From Mannheimia indoligenes (GTDB taxonomy: Bacteria > Pseudomonadota > Gammaproteobacteria > Enterobacterales > Pasteurellaceae), in contig NZ_JBAJJM010000012.1 in NCBI RefSeq assembly GCF_036880405.1, positions 86,516-150,515 of the forward strand: 64,000 nt of DNA, in the 5' to 3' direction. Positions 27,459-35,403 of the stretch are shown in pieces (position 1 is the first letter of the stretch; every line of letters starts with the position of its first letter). A program made the position numbers and the translations under genes. The notes beneath the pieces were generated by a model that ran no database searches, was not told where the DNA came from, and saw only the letters and a list, made by a program, of their open reading frames with translations.

Positions 27459-27474
27459 TGAAATAAAAATTTCA
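27459..27474. promoter_or_regulatory. Candidate inositol-regulator operator, copy 3
   Basis: TGAAATAAAAATTTCA, same TGAAA-N6-TTTCA palindrome as upstream of iolA/iolB and ibpA. Centre is about 60 bases before the iolC start codon. Confidence 0.6.
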
Positions 27475-27526
27475 TTTTTGTATTATAAGTGAAGTAGAAA
27501 TAAATTTTTGTTGAAAGGAGCAGGTT

Positions 27527-29443
27527 ATGGCTACTGTAAATCATCAAGATCGTCCTCTCGATCTTATTTGTTTAGGACGTGTGGCGGTGGATCTCTACGG
27601 GCAACAGATCGGTTCTCGTTTAGAAGAGATGACCACATTCTCAAAATATCTCGGCGGTTCATCCGGTAACGTGGCGTATGGTACGGCGGTGCAAGGCTTG
27701 CGTTCATCGATGTTGGCGCGTGTGGGTGACGAACATATGGGACGTTTCCTACGTGAAGAGCTACAAAGTGTCGGCGTGGACACCAGCCACTTGATTACCG
27801 ATAAAGAGCGTTTAACGGCGCTGGTGATTTTGGGGATTAAGGATAAAGAGACTTTCCCACTGATTTTCTACCGTGATAACTGTGCGGATATGGCGATCAC
27901 CAAAGACGATTTCAGCGAAGCCTATATCGCTTCCAGCCGTGCGCTGGCGATTACCGGCACGCACCTTTCTAACCCTAAAACCCGTGAAGCGGTGCTGACA
28001 GCCTTAGAATATGCGGGCAGAAATGACGTAAAACGCGCATTGGATATTGACTATCGTCCGGTGCTGTGGGGGCTGACTTCGCTCGGTGACGGCGAAACCC
28101 GTTATATCGACAGTGCAGAAGTGACAAAATCACTACAAGAAGTGCTGCACCATTTTGACGTGATTGTGGGAACAGAAGAAGAGTTCCATATTGCAGGCGG
28201 CTCTACCGACACCCTTACCGCACTGAAAAATGTGCGTAAAGTTTCCAATGCGGTTTTAGTCTGCAAACGTGGGGCATTAGGCTGTTCGGTGTTTGAAGGC
28301 GAACTACCGAACGATTTAGACGGCGGTTTGAATGTGTATGGCGTGCGTGTCGAAGTGCTGAATGTACTGGGTGCAGGCGATGCGTTTATGTCGGGCTTAC
28401 TTCGTGGCTACTTAAATAATGAAGGTTGGGAACAAGCCTGCCGTTATGCAAATGCATGCGGGGCGTTGGTGGTTTCTCGTCATGGCTGTTCGCCGGCAAT
28501 GCCGACCAAACGTGAGTTGGATGATTACTTAACCCGTGCAGAAAGTGTGCCACGTCCAGATTTAGATGAACGCTTGAATCACTTACACCGTGTTACTACC
28601 CGTAAAAAATCGTGGGAAAATCTCTGTATTTTTGCTTTTGATCACCGTAAACAGTTGGTGGATATGGCAAACAAAGTCGGGGCAGATGTCGCTCGTATTC
28701 CGAAGCTCAAGCAGCTTCTGTTAAAAGCGATGGAGCAGACCGCTGTAGAAGCAGGATTACCGCAAAATCAGGCTGGGATCTTGGCAGATACCACATTCGG
28801 GCAAGATGCATTGAATGAAATTACCGGCAAAAACTACTGGATTGCTCGCCCGATTGAAGAGCCGGCTTCTCGCCCTCTCGAATTAGAATACGGCGATTTA
28901 GGCACACAGCTTTCAGCTTTCCCTCGCGATCACGTAATCAAATGCTTAGCGTTTTACCACCCAACCGATGAAAGCGGTTTAAAAGCTCGCCAAGATCGCA
29001 AGTTAAAAGAGGTGTACCAAGCTTGTTGCCGTACCGGCCACGAGCTGCTGTTAGAGATCATTCTGCCAGCCGATATGCCGCAAGACGAACACTACTACAA
29101 CGAAGCGATTACACATTTTTACCAACTCGGCATCAAACCGGAATGGTGGAAATTACCGGGTGTGTCTACCGCACAATGGAAAGCGATTTCCGCCACCATT
29201 GACGCAAACGACCCAGACTGCCGTGGTATTCTGATCTTAGGTTTAGATGCACCGCTTGATGTCTTTAAAGCAACCTTTGAACAGGCAAAAGGTTGCGAAA
29301 AAGTCAAAGGCTTTGCGGTGGGCAGAACTATTTTTGGTATGCCATCTGAACAATGGCTTGCCGGCAAATTAGATGACCAAGGCTTAATTGCTGAAGTGGC
29401 GGCGAAATACCGCACCTTGATTGACTTATGGCAACAGCGTTAA
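27527..29443 (+). CDS. iolC: 5-dehydro-2-deoxygluconokinase fused to a DUF2090 aldolase-like domain
   Basis: 638 residues in two parts. Residues 1 to about 330 are a PfkB-type kinase (CLGRVAVDLYGQQIG, GGSSGNVAYG, and catalytic GAGDAFMSGLL) that phosphorylates 2-deoxy-5-keto-gluconate. Residues from about 345 are a DUF2090 domain with CIFAFDHRKQL and an internal VGADVARIPKLKQLL. No separate iolJ aldolase is in the window, so this domain probably cleaves the phosphorylated product to DHAP and malonic semialdehyde. This fusion is common in Proteobacteria. Confidence 0.94.
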   Translation: MATVNHQDRPLDLICLGRVAVDLYGQQIGSRLEEMTTFSKYLGGSSGNVAYGTAVQGLRSSMLARVGDEHMGRFLREELQSVGVDTSHLITDKERLTALVILGIKDKETFPLIFYRDNCADMAITKDDFSEAYIASSRALAITGTHLSNPKTREAVLTALEYAGRNDVKRALDIDYRPVLWGLTSLGDGETRYIDSAEVTKSLQEVLHHFDVIVGTEEEFHIAGGSTDTLTALKNVRKVSNAVLVCKRGALGCSVFEGELPNDLDGGLNVYGVRVEVLNVLGAGDAFMSGLLRGYLNNEGWEQACRYANACGALVVSRHGCSPAMPTKRELDDYLTRAESVPRPDLDERLNHLHRVTTRKKSWENLCIFAFDHRKQLVDMANKVGADVARIPKLKQLLLKAMEQTAVEAGLPQNQAGILADTTFGQDALNEITGKNYWIARPIEEPASRPLELEYGDLGTQLSAFPRDHVIKCLAFYHPTDESGLKARQDRKLKEVYQACCRTGHELLLEIILPADMPQDEHYYNEAITHFYQLGIKPEWWKLPGVSTAQWKAISATIDANDPDCRGILILGLDAPLDVFKATFEQAKGCEKVKGFAVGRTIFGMPSEQWLAGKLDDQGLIAEVAAKYRTLIDLWQQR

Positions 29444-29463
29444 TGATGTGATTTAGTATAAAT

Positions 29464-29490
29464 CCCTCGCTAATATGAGGGGTTTTCTTT
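29464..29490 (+). terminator. Terminator of iolC
   Basis: Short stem CCCTC / GAGGG, loop GCTAATAT, followed by GTTTTCTTTT. Stem is only 5 base pairs, so strength is uncertain. Confidence 0.6.
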
Positions 29491-29516
29491 TATACAAAGA
29501 ATAGGAAAATCGGTGA

Positions 29517-29851
29517 GGTTATGTTCTATCGGTAAAATCGGCTTGGTTCCACCTTTTTCTCTATCGTTTTGTACCACTTGCTAATGCGATGATTGCTTAC
29601 CTGATTTTAGATTTCGGTCTGATTCACCTCATTTACTTACTGGCACCTTGGATAACACTGACACTAATCGGGGCATACTTGGTTTCAGCAGGCGATATTT
29701 GGGTTTTGATTTTAAGTATCGCTTTGATTATTTGCTACCCCCATTCTTCAAAATGTATGAAAAAATTTGTGTAGAAAAAGAACAGTCGCAAAATCTGAGT
29801 GAAGAAGAGCAAAAAGCGTTGATTGAAAAAGCGAAGTTAGCGGCAAAATAA
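29517..29851 (+). pseudogene. Probable frameshifted small membrane protein
   Basis: One frame, open from 29517 and rich in hydrophobic residues (FGLIHLIYLLAPWITLTLIG, then IWVLILSIALIIC), runs into nonsense near a run of five C at 29738-29742. From there another frame continues with PPFFKMYEKICVEKEQ and a charged, helix-like C-terminus ending KALIEKAKLAAK at 29851. Adding one C would join them into a membrane protein with two or three helices and a cytoplasmic tail. No clear start codon with ribosome site is visible upstream. I do not recognise the family. A sequencing error in the C-run is an alternative. Confidence 0.45.
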
Positions 29852-29990
29852 CATTAAAAAGTAACAAAATGAAATGGCTATTCCAAATGAGTAGCCATTT
29901 TTTTGCAAATTTTTTCGAAATTTCAACCGCTTGTTGCTAAAATAGTGTTGTGAATTTAGCCAACTTAATTTTAATAACTAGGAAAAAGAA

Positions 29991-30815
29991 ATGAATGAAC
30001 CAACTCAATTAGCTCATTTTCAAGAGGAAATCCGCAAGCAGTATGACGGATTGAGCAAACGACTAAAACAGGTGGCACAATATGTGTTAGATAACGGCAA
30101 TAGCGTGGTGTTTGATACGGTTTCCGTGATCGCCGAACGTGCTGGCGTTCCTCCTTCCACCTTAATTCGTTTTGCAAATGCCTTTGGTTTTAGCGGTTTT
30201 AATGAGGTCAAACAACTGTTTCGCCAAGATATGATGGAAGGGACTTCTCGTTACACCGAGCGAGTGCAACTTTTCCGCCAAATTGAACCGCTTGATGAGC
30301 AGCCGAATGAGCTAAATCATATTTTAGATGTGTTTGTACAAGGTAACACGCAGGCATTACAGCAGCTTTCTACGCAGGTGAGCCAAGAACAACTCGCTCG
30401 CACAGTAGAGATTTTAAATTCGGCTAAACGGATTTTTATTGTCGGCTTAAAACGTTCGTTCAGTATCGCGAACTATCTCAACTACGCCTTACACCACCTC
30501 GATTATGATGTTTTTCTGATTGATGGTTCGGGCGGAATGTTTGATGAGCAATTAAGCCGTATTCGGGAAGATGACGCCGTGATTGCAATTAGCTTCTCGC
30601 CGTATGCGAACGAAACGCTCAACGTCGTAACCGCTACAGCCAAACCAGGTGTGAGACACATTGCGATTACTGACAGCCAACTCAGCCCACTGCTGGCATT
30701 CAGTGATGTATCATTTATTATCAAAGAAGCACAGGTCAGCGGCTTTCGCTCTCAATGTGCCACAATGACCTTGGCACAAACTATCGCCGTTTCACTTGCA
30801 CTGAAGAAAGCCTAA
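29991..30815 (+). CDS. iolR: RpiR-family transcriptional regulator, probable inositol regulator
   Basis: 274 residues. N-terminal helix-turn-helix_6 domain (SVIAERAGVPPSTLIRFANA near residues 44-63) followed by a SIS sugar-isomerase domain (RIFIVGLKRSFSIANYL and DDAVIAISFSPYANET). RpiR-type IolR proteins control inositol genes in Salmonella and Sinorhizobium, and this one lies right after iolC, so the same role is inferred. AGGA precedes the ATG. Its binding site is not known here; the TGAAA-N6-TTTCA palindromes are the best candidates. Gene symbol is by context, not proof. Confidence 0.78.
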   Translation: MNEPTQLAHFQEEIRKQYDGLSKRLKQVAQYVLDNGNSVVFDTVSVIAERAGVPPSTLIRFANAFGFSGFNEVKQLFRQDMMEGTSRYTERVQLFRQIEPLDEQPNELNHILDVFVQGNTQALQQLSTQVSQEQLARTVEILNSAKRIFIVGLKRSFSIANYLNYALHHLDYDVFLIDGSGGMFDEQLSRIREDDAVIAISFSPYANETLNVVTATAKPGVRHIAITDSQLSPLLAFSDVSFIIKEAQVSGFRSQCATMTLAQTIAVSLALKKA

Positions 30816-30820
30816 AAAAA

Positions 30821-30843
30821 TAGACCTGCATATTGCAGGTCTA
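30821..30843. terminator. Bidirectional terminator between iolR and the EIIB gene
   Basis: Stem AGACCTGCA / TGCAGGTCT with a 3-base loop, preceded by seven A bases. The T-tract on the iolR side is poor; on the EIIB side the A-run acts as the T-tract. Confidence 0.6.
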
Positions 30844-30847
30844 ACTA

Positions 30848-31090
30848 TTAACTAATTAGTGCTTTGATTTCATCACGATATTGAGCTGATTTAGCACCAA
30901 AAATAATCTGTTGGGTATCGCCAACTTTAACTACATCGACTGCACCAAGTTTTTTTAGTGATGATTTATTGAGCAAGCTGTTGTTATTTAACACTACTCT
31001 CAAACGTGTTAAACAGGCATCTACAGTTTTAATATTTTCTTTGTTACCAAGAGCATTTATGATGTTAGTAATCATCTCTTTATCAGACAT
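30848..31090 (-). CDS. Stand-alone PTS EIIB domain protein (glucose/GlcNAc type)
   Basis: 80 residues, just one PF00367-type EIIB domain. The phosphorylated cysteine is at about residue 26 in TVDACLTRLRVVL, with the following GAVDVVKVGDTQQIIFG typical of the family. GGGAGG lies upstream of the ATG. No EIIC or EIIA partner is visible nearby. It may donate phosphate to an EIIC encoded elsewhere, or serve regulation. Convergent with the RpiR regulator. Confidence 0.82.
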   Translation of the reverse strand: MSDKEMITNIINALGNKENIKTVDACLTRLRVVLNNNSLLNKSSLKKLGAVDVVKVGDTQQIIFGAKSAQYRDEIKALIS

Positions 31091-31125
31091 ATAGCCTCCC
31101 TTTGATGAATGTTTTTTAGAAAAAC

Positions 31126-32052
31126 TTATTTATTCAACCACGCCATATACTCCGCCGTTCCCTCTGCCACAGTTTTAAATTTACCTGTGTAGCCGGCTGC
31201 ACGGAGATTGGTGAGATCGGCTTGCGTGAAGGTTTGGTAGCGAGATTTTAAGTGTTCCGGGAATGGGATTGTTTCAATTTCGCCTCTGCCATGGTATTTG
31301 ATTACCGCATTTGCCACTTCTTCAAATGACTCTGCTTTACCTGTTCCAAGGTTGAAAATGCCCGATACACCGTTTTGCCACGCCCAAAGATTGACTTTTG
31401 CCACATCTTCTACATAAACAAAATCACGCAAGAACTGCTCAGAACCTGCGAATAATTTCGGGTTTTCGCCTTTTAGCATTTGATTATTGAGGTGGAACGC
31501 TACGCTTGCCATAGAACCTTTGTGTTGTTCACGAGGTCCGTAAACGTTGAAGTATTTGAATCCGCAAACCGGCGATTCCGCTTCTGGCAGAATACGGCGG
31601 ACATATTCGTCAAATAGGAATTTTGAGTATCCGTAGGCATTTAACGGACTTTCAAATTCGCGTTTTTCGATGAAATTGTCTGAGCGTCCGCCATAAGTTG
31701 CAGCACTTGAGGCATAGAAAAACGGAATTTGGCGGTCTAAACAGAAATGCAATAACTCTTTTGAATATTCGTAGTTATTTTGCATTAAGTATTTGCCATC
31801 CCACTCGGTGGTTGCCGAGCAAGCACCTTGATGGAAAACCGCATCAATCTCGCCAAAATCATCGCCAGCGATGATTGAGGCGATGAAATCCTCTTTATCG
31901 CAATAGTCGGCGATATCTAAATCCACTAAATTGATAAATTTTTCGCCATTTTTCAGGTTATCTACCACTAAAATATCTTTACGACCGATTTCATTTAACG
32001 CTTTGATAATATTGCTGCCGATCATTCCGGCACCACCGGTTACGATAATCAT
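31126..32052 (-). CDS. hldD: ADP-L-glycero-D-manno-heptose 6-epimerase
   Basis: 308 residues, extended short-chain dehydrogenase. Makes the L,D-heptose precursor of the LPS inner core. N-terminal GGAGMIGSNI binds NADP; YGYSKFLFDEY has the catalytic Tyr and Lys; SSAATYGGRSD and FKYFNVYGPREQHKGSMASV are family blocks. Length equals the E. coli enzyme (310) closely. It stands alone between the EIIB gene and def. Confidence 0.97.
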   Translation of the reverse strand: MIIVTGGAGMIGSNIIKALNEIGRKDILVVDNLKNGEKFINLVDLDIADYCDKEDFIASIIAGDDFGEIDAVFHQGACSATTEWDGKYLMQNNYEYSKELLHFCLDRQIPFFYASSAATYGGRSDNFIEKREFESPLNAYGYSKFLFDEYVRRILPEAESPVCGFKYFNVYGPREQHKGSMASVAFHLNNQMLKGENPKLFAGSEQFLRDFVYVEDVAKVNLWAWQNGVSGIFNLGTGKAESFEEVANAVIKYHGRGEIETIPFPEHLKSRYQTFTQADLTNLRAAGYTGKFKTVAEGTAEYMAWLNK

Positions 32053-32146
32053 TTTTTTATCCTTTTTAACTGTTCAACTTGATTTATTATGGTTTTATTG
32101 CATTGAATTTGCAAATTTTTACGCTTTTTTAACCGCTTGTAGATAC

Positions 32147-32659
32147 TTATTTTGCTCTCGCAATCTGCTTTTTCAGCTTCTGCATTTTTTCTTTAATGCG
32201 TTGGCGTTTGAGAGCGGAAATATGATCCACGAATAGTACACCATTTAGGTGGTCGATTTCGTGTTGAATGCAAATGGCGAATAAGTCGTCTGCCTCAAAG
32301 ATAATTTCCTCGCCTTTACGGTTTAAGGCTTTCACTTTTAATTTTTCTTTGCGTGGCACTAGGGCACGGTGTCCTGGAATGGAGAGGCAGCCCTCTTCAA
32401 TACCTGTTTCGCCACTACTTTCTAATATTTCAGGGTTGATGAGAACCACTTGGTTGGTTTTATTGCCTTCAATATCAATCGTAATCACACGTTTTAATAC
32501 GCCCACTTGCGGTGCGGCTAAACCGATGCCTTCGTGTTCATACATTGTTTCAAACATATCATCAATAAAACGATTTAATTCTTCATCAACCTGTTCTACA
32601 GGTTCGCACATTGTTGCAAGCCCTTCATCAGGGTAGAGTACAACCTCTAATACAGCCAT
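32147..32659 (-). CDS. def: Peptide deformylase
   Basis: Removes the formyl group from new N-termini, an Fe(II) enzyme. 170 residues. The three family motifs are present: GIGLAAPQVG, EEGCLSIPG (metal cysteine) and QHEIDHLNGVLF (HExxH). Divergent from dprA. In many gammaproteobacteria def is followed by fmt; here it is followed by hldD instead, after a gap with one uptake signal. Confidence 0.98.
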   Translation of the reverse strand: MAVLEVVLYPDEGLATMCEPVEQVDEELNRFIDDMFETMYEHEGIGLAAPQVGVLKRVITIDIEGNKTNQVVLINPEILESSGETGIEEGCLSIPGHRALVPRKEKLKVKALNRKGEEIIFEADDLFAICIQHEIDHLNGVLFVDHISALKRQRIKEKMQKLKKQIARAK

Positions 32660-32746
32660 TTTTGTGATCTCTCTCGAAAAGTTTAAAAAATTCGTTTGGC
32701 TATTTTAAACCTTTTCTTATTATTAGGGAAATGTTGAGGAATAAAA

Positions 32747-33886
32747 ATGGCATATCAATACAATTTATTACGATTATTACAAGTTCCGCAATTTGGTGCA
32801 CAGCGGATTGGGCGATTATTAAGCGAGGTTGATTTTGCTCAATTTTGCGATTATGACAAATTGCAGCTTAAGCAAATGGGCTGGAATGAAAAGCAAATTC
32901 AACGTTGGTTTAATCCGGATAAAAATTGGATTGAGCAATCCCTTACTTGGGAGGAACAAGAAAACCAACGAATTATCACATTGTTTGATGAGAGCTATCC
33001 GTTTCTTTTACGTCAAATTTCCACTGCACCACCGCTGCTTTATATAAAAGGGGCAGTAGAAAGTCTTACATTACCACAAATTGCAATTGTAGGTAGTCGA
33101 GATTATTCCCCTTATGGAGAATATTGGGCTGGACAGTTTGCCGAACAACTCACTCAACATAATCTAGCCGTAACCAGCGGATTAGCGATTGGCATTGATG
33201 GTTTTGCCCATAAAAAAGTGGTTGAACAACAAGGCATCACCATTGCAGTTTTGGGGAGTGGTTTAAATCAGGTTTATCCTGCTCGGCATAAAAAATTAGC
33301 GGAGCAGATTGTGGATTTAGGTGGTGCGTTGGTGTCAGAGTTTTCACCCAATCAGCCACCGATGGCAGAAAATTTTCCTCGTCGTAATCGGATTATCAGC
33401 GGTTTATCGCTCGGCACTTTAGTGATTGAAGCAACTATCAATAGCGGATCATTGATTACTGCTCGCTATGCGTTGGAACAAGGGAGAGAAGTTTTTGCCT
33501 TACCGAATGCGGTGCAAAACCCGTATGCTCAAGGTTGCCATAAATTAATTAAAGAAGGGGCGTTGTTAGTGGAAACTGTCGCAGATATTTTAGATGCTAT
33601 TAGTCATCAATACCAACCACAGCAAATCTCTTTATTTGATAAGCCTTCACTATCAGTAAGTAAGTCCTTACAAGCGGTTGAAAGAGAGAAATTTTTTGCA
33701 AAAGATTTGCCAAATCTGACCGCTTGTCAGCAGCAAATTTATCAACATATTAACCTAGACCCGATTTCTATTGATGATTTAGCAAAAGCAGTAGAAATGC
33801 CGATAGAAGCCCTTTTGGTGGAATTGTTAGGGTTGGAATTATTAGGTGTGATTAGGCAGGTAAGCGGAGGCTATGTAGTAAACTGA
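32747..33886 (+). CDS. dprA: DNA processing protein DprA (Smf)
   Basis: 379 residues. Loads RecA on incoming single-stranded DNA in natural transformation. The Rossmann-like core has IAIVGSRDYSPYG, VTSGLAIGIDGFAH, and PRRNRIISGLSLGTLVIEA; a C-terminal winged-helix follows from about residue 320. The linker between them (SLQAVEREKFF to LTACQQQ) is encoded by two oppositely oriented uptake signals at 33670-33679 and 33718-33727. Divergent from def. Confidence 0.96.
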   Translation: MAYQYNLLRLLQVPQFGAQRIGRLLSEVDFAQFCDYDKLQLKQMGWNEKQIQRWFNPDKNWIEQSLTWEEQENQRIITLFDESYPFLLRQISTAPPLLYIKGAVESLTLPQIAIVGSRDYSPYGEYWAGQFAEQLTQHNLAVTSGLAIGIDGFAHKKVVEQQGITIAVLGSGLNQVYPARHKKLAEQIVDLGGALVSEFSPNQPPMAENFPRRNRIISGLSLGTLVIEATINSGSLITARYALEQGREVFALPNAVQNPYAQGCHKLIKEGALLVETVADILDAISHQYQPQQISLFDKPSLSVSKSLQAVEREKFFAKDLPNLTACQQQIYQHINLDPISIDDLAKAVEMPIEALLVELLGLELLGVIRQVSGGYVVN

Positions 33887-34009
33887 TCGCTTTTTAAAAG
33901 AAATTTAGCGAAAAATGTATAAAAGATCGTGGCAACTTTTGTAGAAAATGATAGAATTTAACGCTTTAAAAATAAATGTTCGATTTTTTTATTCATTTCT
34001 AGGTTATAT

Positions 34010-34423
34010 ATGGCTACTGAGATTAAAACAAAGTCCCTTGAACAAGTGGAACACAAAGGGGCAAAAAGTAAAGGTGTAAATACCGTATTATGGGTGTTAT
34101 CCATTGCACTTTTAGTGGTTGCAGCAGTAGGAAATACTTATTTTGCATCACACTTTTCATTAATTGTTCGAGTGCTTTTATTGGTGGTTTTATTGATTGG
34201 AGCAGTAGCACTCGCAGCTATTACTAATCAAGGTCAAAAAGCAATTCATTTTATAAAAGATTCTCGTACAGAGCTTCGCAAAATTATTTGGCCAACTCGC
34301 TCTGAAGCGACGCAAACCACGTTAATCGTACTTGCAATGTGTGTGGTTGTTGCGTTAGTGCTATGGGGTATTGATTCAATTATTGTGGCATTAATTACAT
34401 TTTTAACAAATTTAAGGTTCTAA
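34010..34423 (+). CDS. secE: Preprotein translocase subunit SecE
   Basis: 137 residues with three membrane segments (about 25-45, 50-70 and 105-130), as in the E. coli type. The conserved cytoplasmic block KDSRTELRKIIWPTRSEATQ is near residues 83-102. Part of the SecYEG channel. nusG starts one base after its stop, the universal secE-nusG pairing. Confidence 0.97.
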   Translation: MATEIKTKSLEQVEHKGAKSKGVNTVLWVLSIALLVVAAVGNTYFASHFSLIVRVLLLVVLLIGAVALAAITNQGQKAIHFIKDSRTELRKIIWPTRSEATQTTLIVLAMCVVVALVLWGIDSIIVALITFLTNLRF

Positions 34424-34424
34424 A

Positions 34425-34988
34425 ATGAGTGAAGTAGAAGCAAAAGAAAGCAGCTCAAAACGCTGGTATGTATTACAAGCATTTTCAGGTTTTGAAAACC
34501 GTGTGGCAGTAACATTACGCGAATACATCAAACTTCATAAAATGGAAGAGCAGTTTGGCGAAGTATTAGTGCCAACCGAAGAAGTTGTAGAAAATGTTGG
34601 TGGCAAACGCCGTAAAACTGAGCGTAAATTCTTCCCCGGCTATGTGTTAGTGGAAATGGAAATGAATGACGATACCTGGCACTTAGTAAAAAGTGTTCCG
34701 CGTGTAATGGGCTTTATTGGCGGTACGGCGGATCGTCCTGCACCAATTACCAAGCGTGAAGCTGATCGCATTCTAAACCGTGTTCAAGAAACGGCAGAAA
34801 AACCACGCCACAGAAAAGAATTCCAGCCGGGCGAAAGCATTCGAGTAACAGAAGGTCCATTCGCAGACTTTGCCGGTACAGTAGAAGAAGTGGATTACGA
34901 AAAAGGTCGCTTGAAAGTGTCTGTATCAATTTTCGGTCGTGCAACACCGGTTGAGCTTGAATTTGGTCAGGTTGAGAAACAGTCTTAA
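34425..34988 (+). CDS. nusG: Transcription elongation/termination factor NusG
   Basis: 187 residues. NGN domain begins RWYVLQAFSGFENRVA; KFFPGYVLVEMEM and VPRVMGFIGG follow; C-terminal KOW domain begins FQPGESIRVTEGPFADFAGTV. Couples RNA polymerase to Rho and ribosomes. Followed by a strong terminator. Confidence 0.98.
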   Translation: MSEVEAKESSSKRWYVLQAFSGFENRVAVTLREYIKLHKMEEQFGEVLVPTEEVVENVGGKRRKTERKFFPGYVLVEMEMNDDTWHLVKSVPRVMGFIGGTADRPAPITKREADRILNRVQETAEKPRHRKEFQPGESIRVTEGPFADFAGTVEEVDYEKGRLKVSVSIFGRATPVELEFGQVEKQS

Positions 34989-35007
34989 TTTAGACAAATT
35001 TATTAAT

Positions 35008-35037
35008 AACCCCGCAAATGCGGGGTTTTGTTTTTTT
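35008..35037 (+). terminator. Terminator of secE-nusG
   Basis: Stem AACCCCGCA / TGCGGGGTT followed by TTGTTTTTTT. Confidence 0.92.
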
Positions 35038-35117
35038 ATTGTTTGTTGTCATTAAAGTGTCATAAATATTGAATAAAATTTGTGGCGGTAACATACCACA
35101 ACCTATGAGAGGACTTT

Positions 35118-35231
35118 ATGAAAAAACTAGCTCAATTGACTTTTTCCGCTATTGTTGCATTCTGCTTTATGACATCAGCCAATGCACAGCAAGCGGTCAA
35201 AAATACACAATATTCTGCAAAAGCGAAATAG
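35118..35231 (+). CDS. 37-residue putative secreted peptide
   Basis: ATG with good ribosome site GAGAGGA five bases upstream. The product starts with a convincing signal peptide: MKKLAQ, hydrophobic core LTFSAIVAFCFM, and cleavage site SANA at residue 23. The mature part would be only about 14 residues and basic. An uptake-signal core lies in the coding end. I do not recognise a family. It lies between the nusG terminator and the rplK promoter, so it must have its own promoter. Chance signal-like ORFs occur, so confidence is moderate. Confidence 0.5.
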   Translation: MKKLAQLTFSAIVAFCFMTSANAQQAVKNTQYSAKAK

Positions 35232-35276
35232 CAAGCGGTTCATTTTCATTGATTTCTTGCAAAATAGAAAATCTGC

Positions 35277-35305
35277 TTGAAAAACGTTCGCCGACTCATT
35301 ATAAT
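35277..35305 (+). promoter_or_regulatory. Promoter of rplK-rplA
   Basis: TTGAAA (35277-35282), 17-base spacer, TATAAT (35300-35305). Nearest strong sigma-70 promoter to rplK. Confidence 0.8.
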
Positions 35306-35314
35306 ATTGCCCTC

Positions 35315-35340
35315 ATACGAGCCGTTTGGCTCGTATTTTT
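35315..35340 (+). terminator. Hairpin with T-tract in the rplK leader
   Basis: Stem ATACGAGCC / GGCTCGTAT, loop GTTT, then TTTT. It lies about 10 bases after the promoter's -10 box and may be a terminator for upstream read-through or an attenuator of rplKA. Confidence 0.7.
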
Positions 35341-35403
35341 ATGTAAAACAAACCACAGGGGAGCTGATTTTCAGCGTTATCACCCACAATAAAGGAAACT
35401 AAA

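Noticed and set aside
29736..29745. Programmed -1 frameshift at the C5 run
   Set aside because: No X-XXY-YYZ slippery heptamer with a downstream pseudoknot is evident; a simple indel explains it better.
32268..32636. 122-residue open frame opposite def
   Set aside because: Antisense shadow; def has all three catalytic motifs.
35069..35392. 107-residue open frame before rplK
   Set aside because: It overlaps the signal-peptide ORF in another frame, crosses the rplK promoter and hairpin, and has no ribosome site or protein-like composition.
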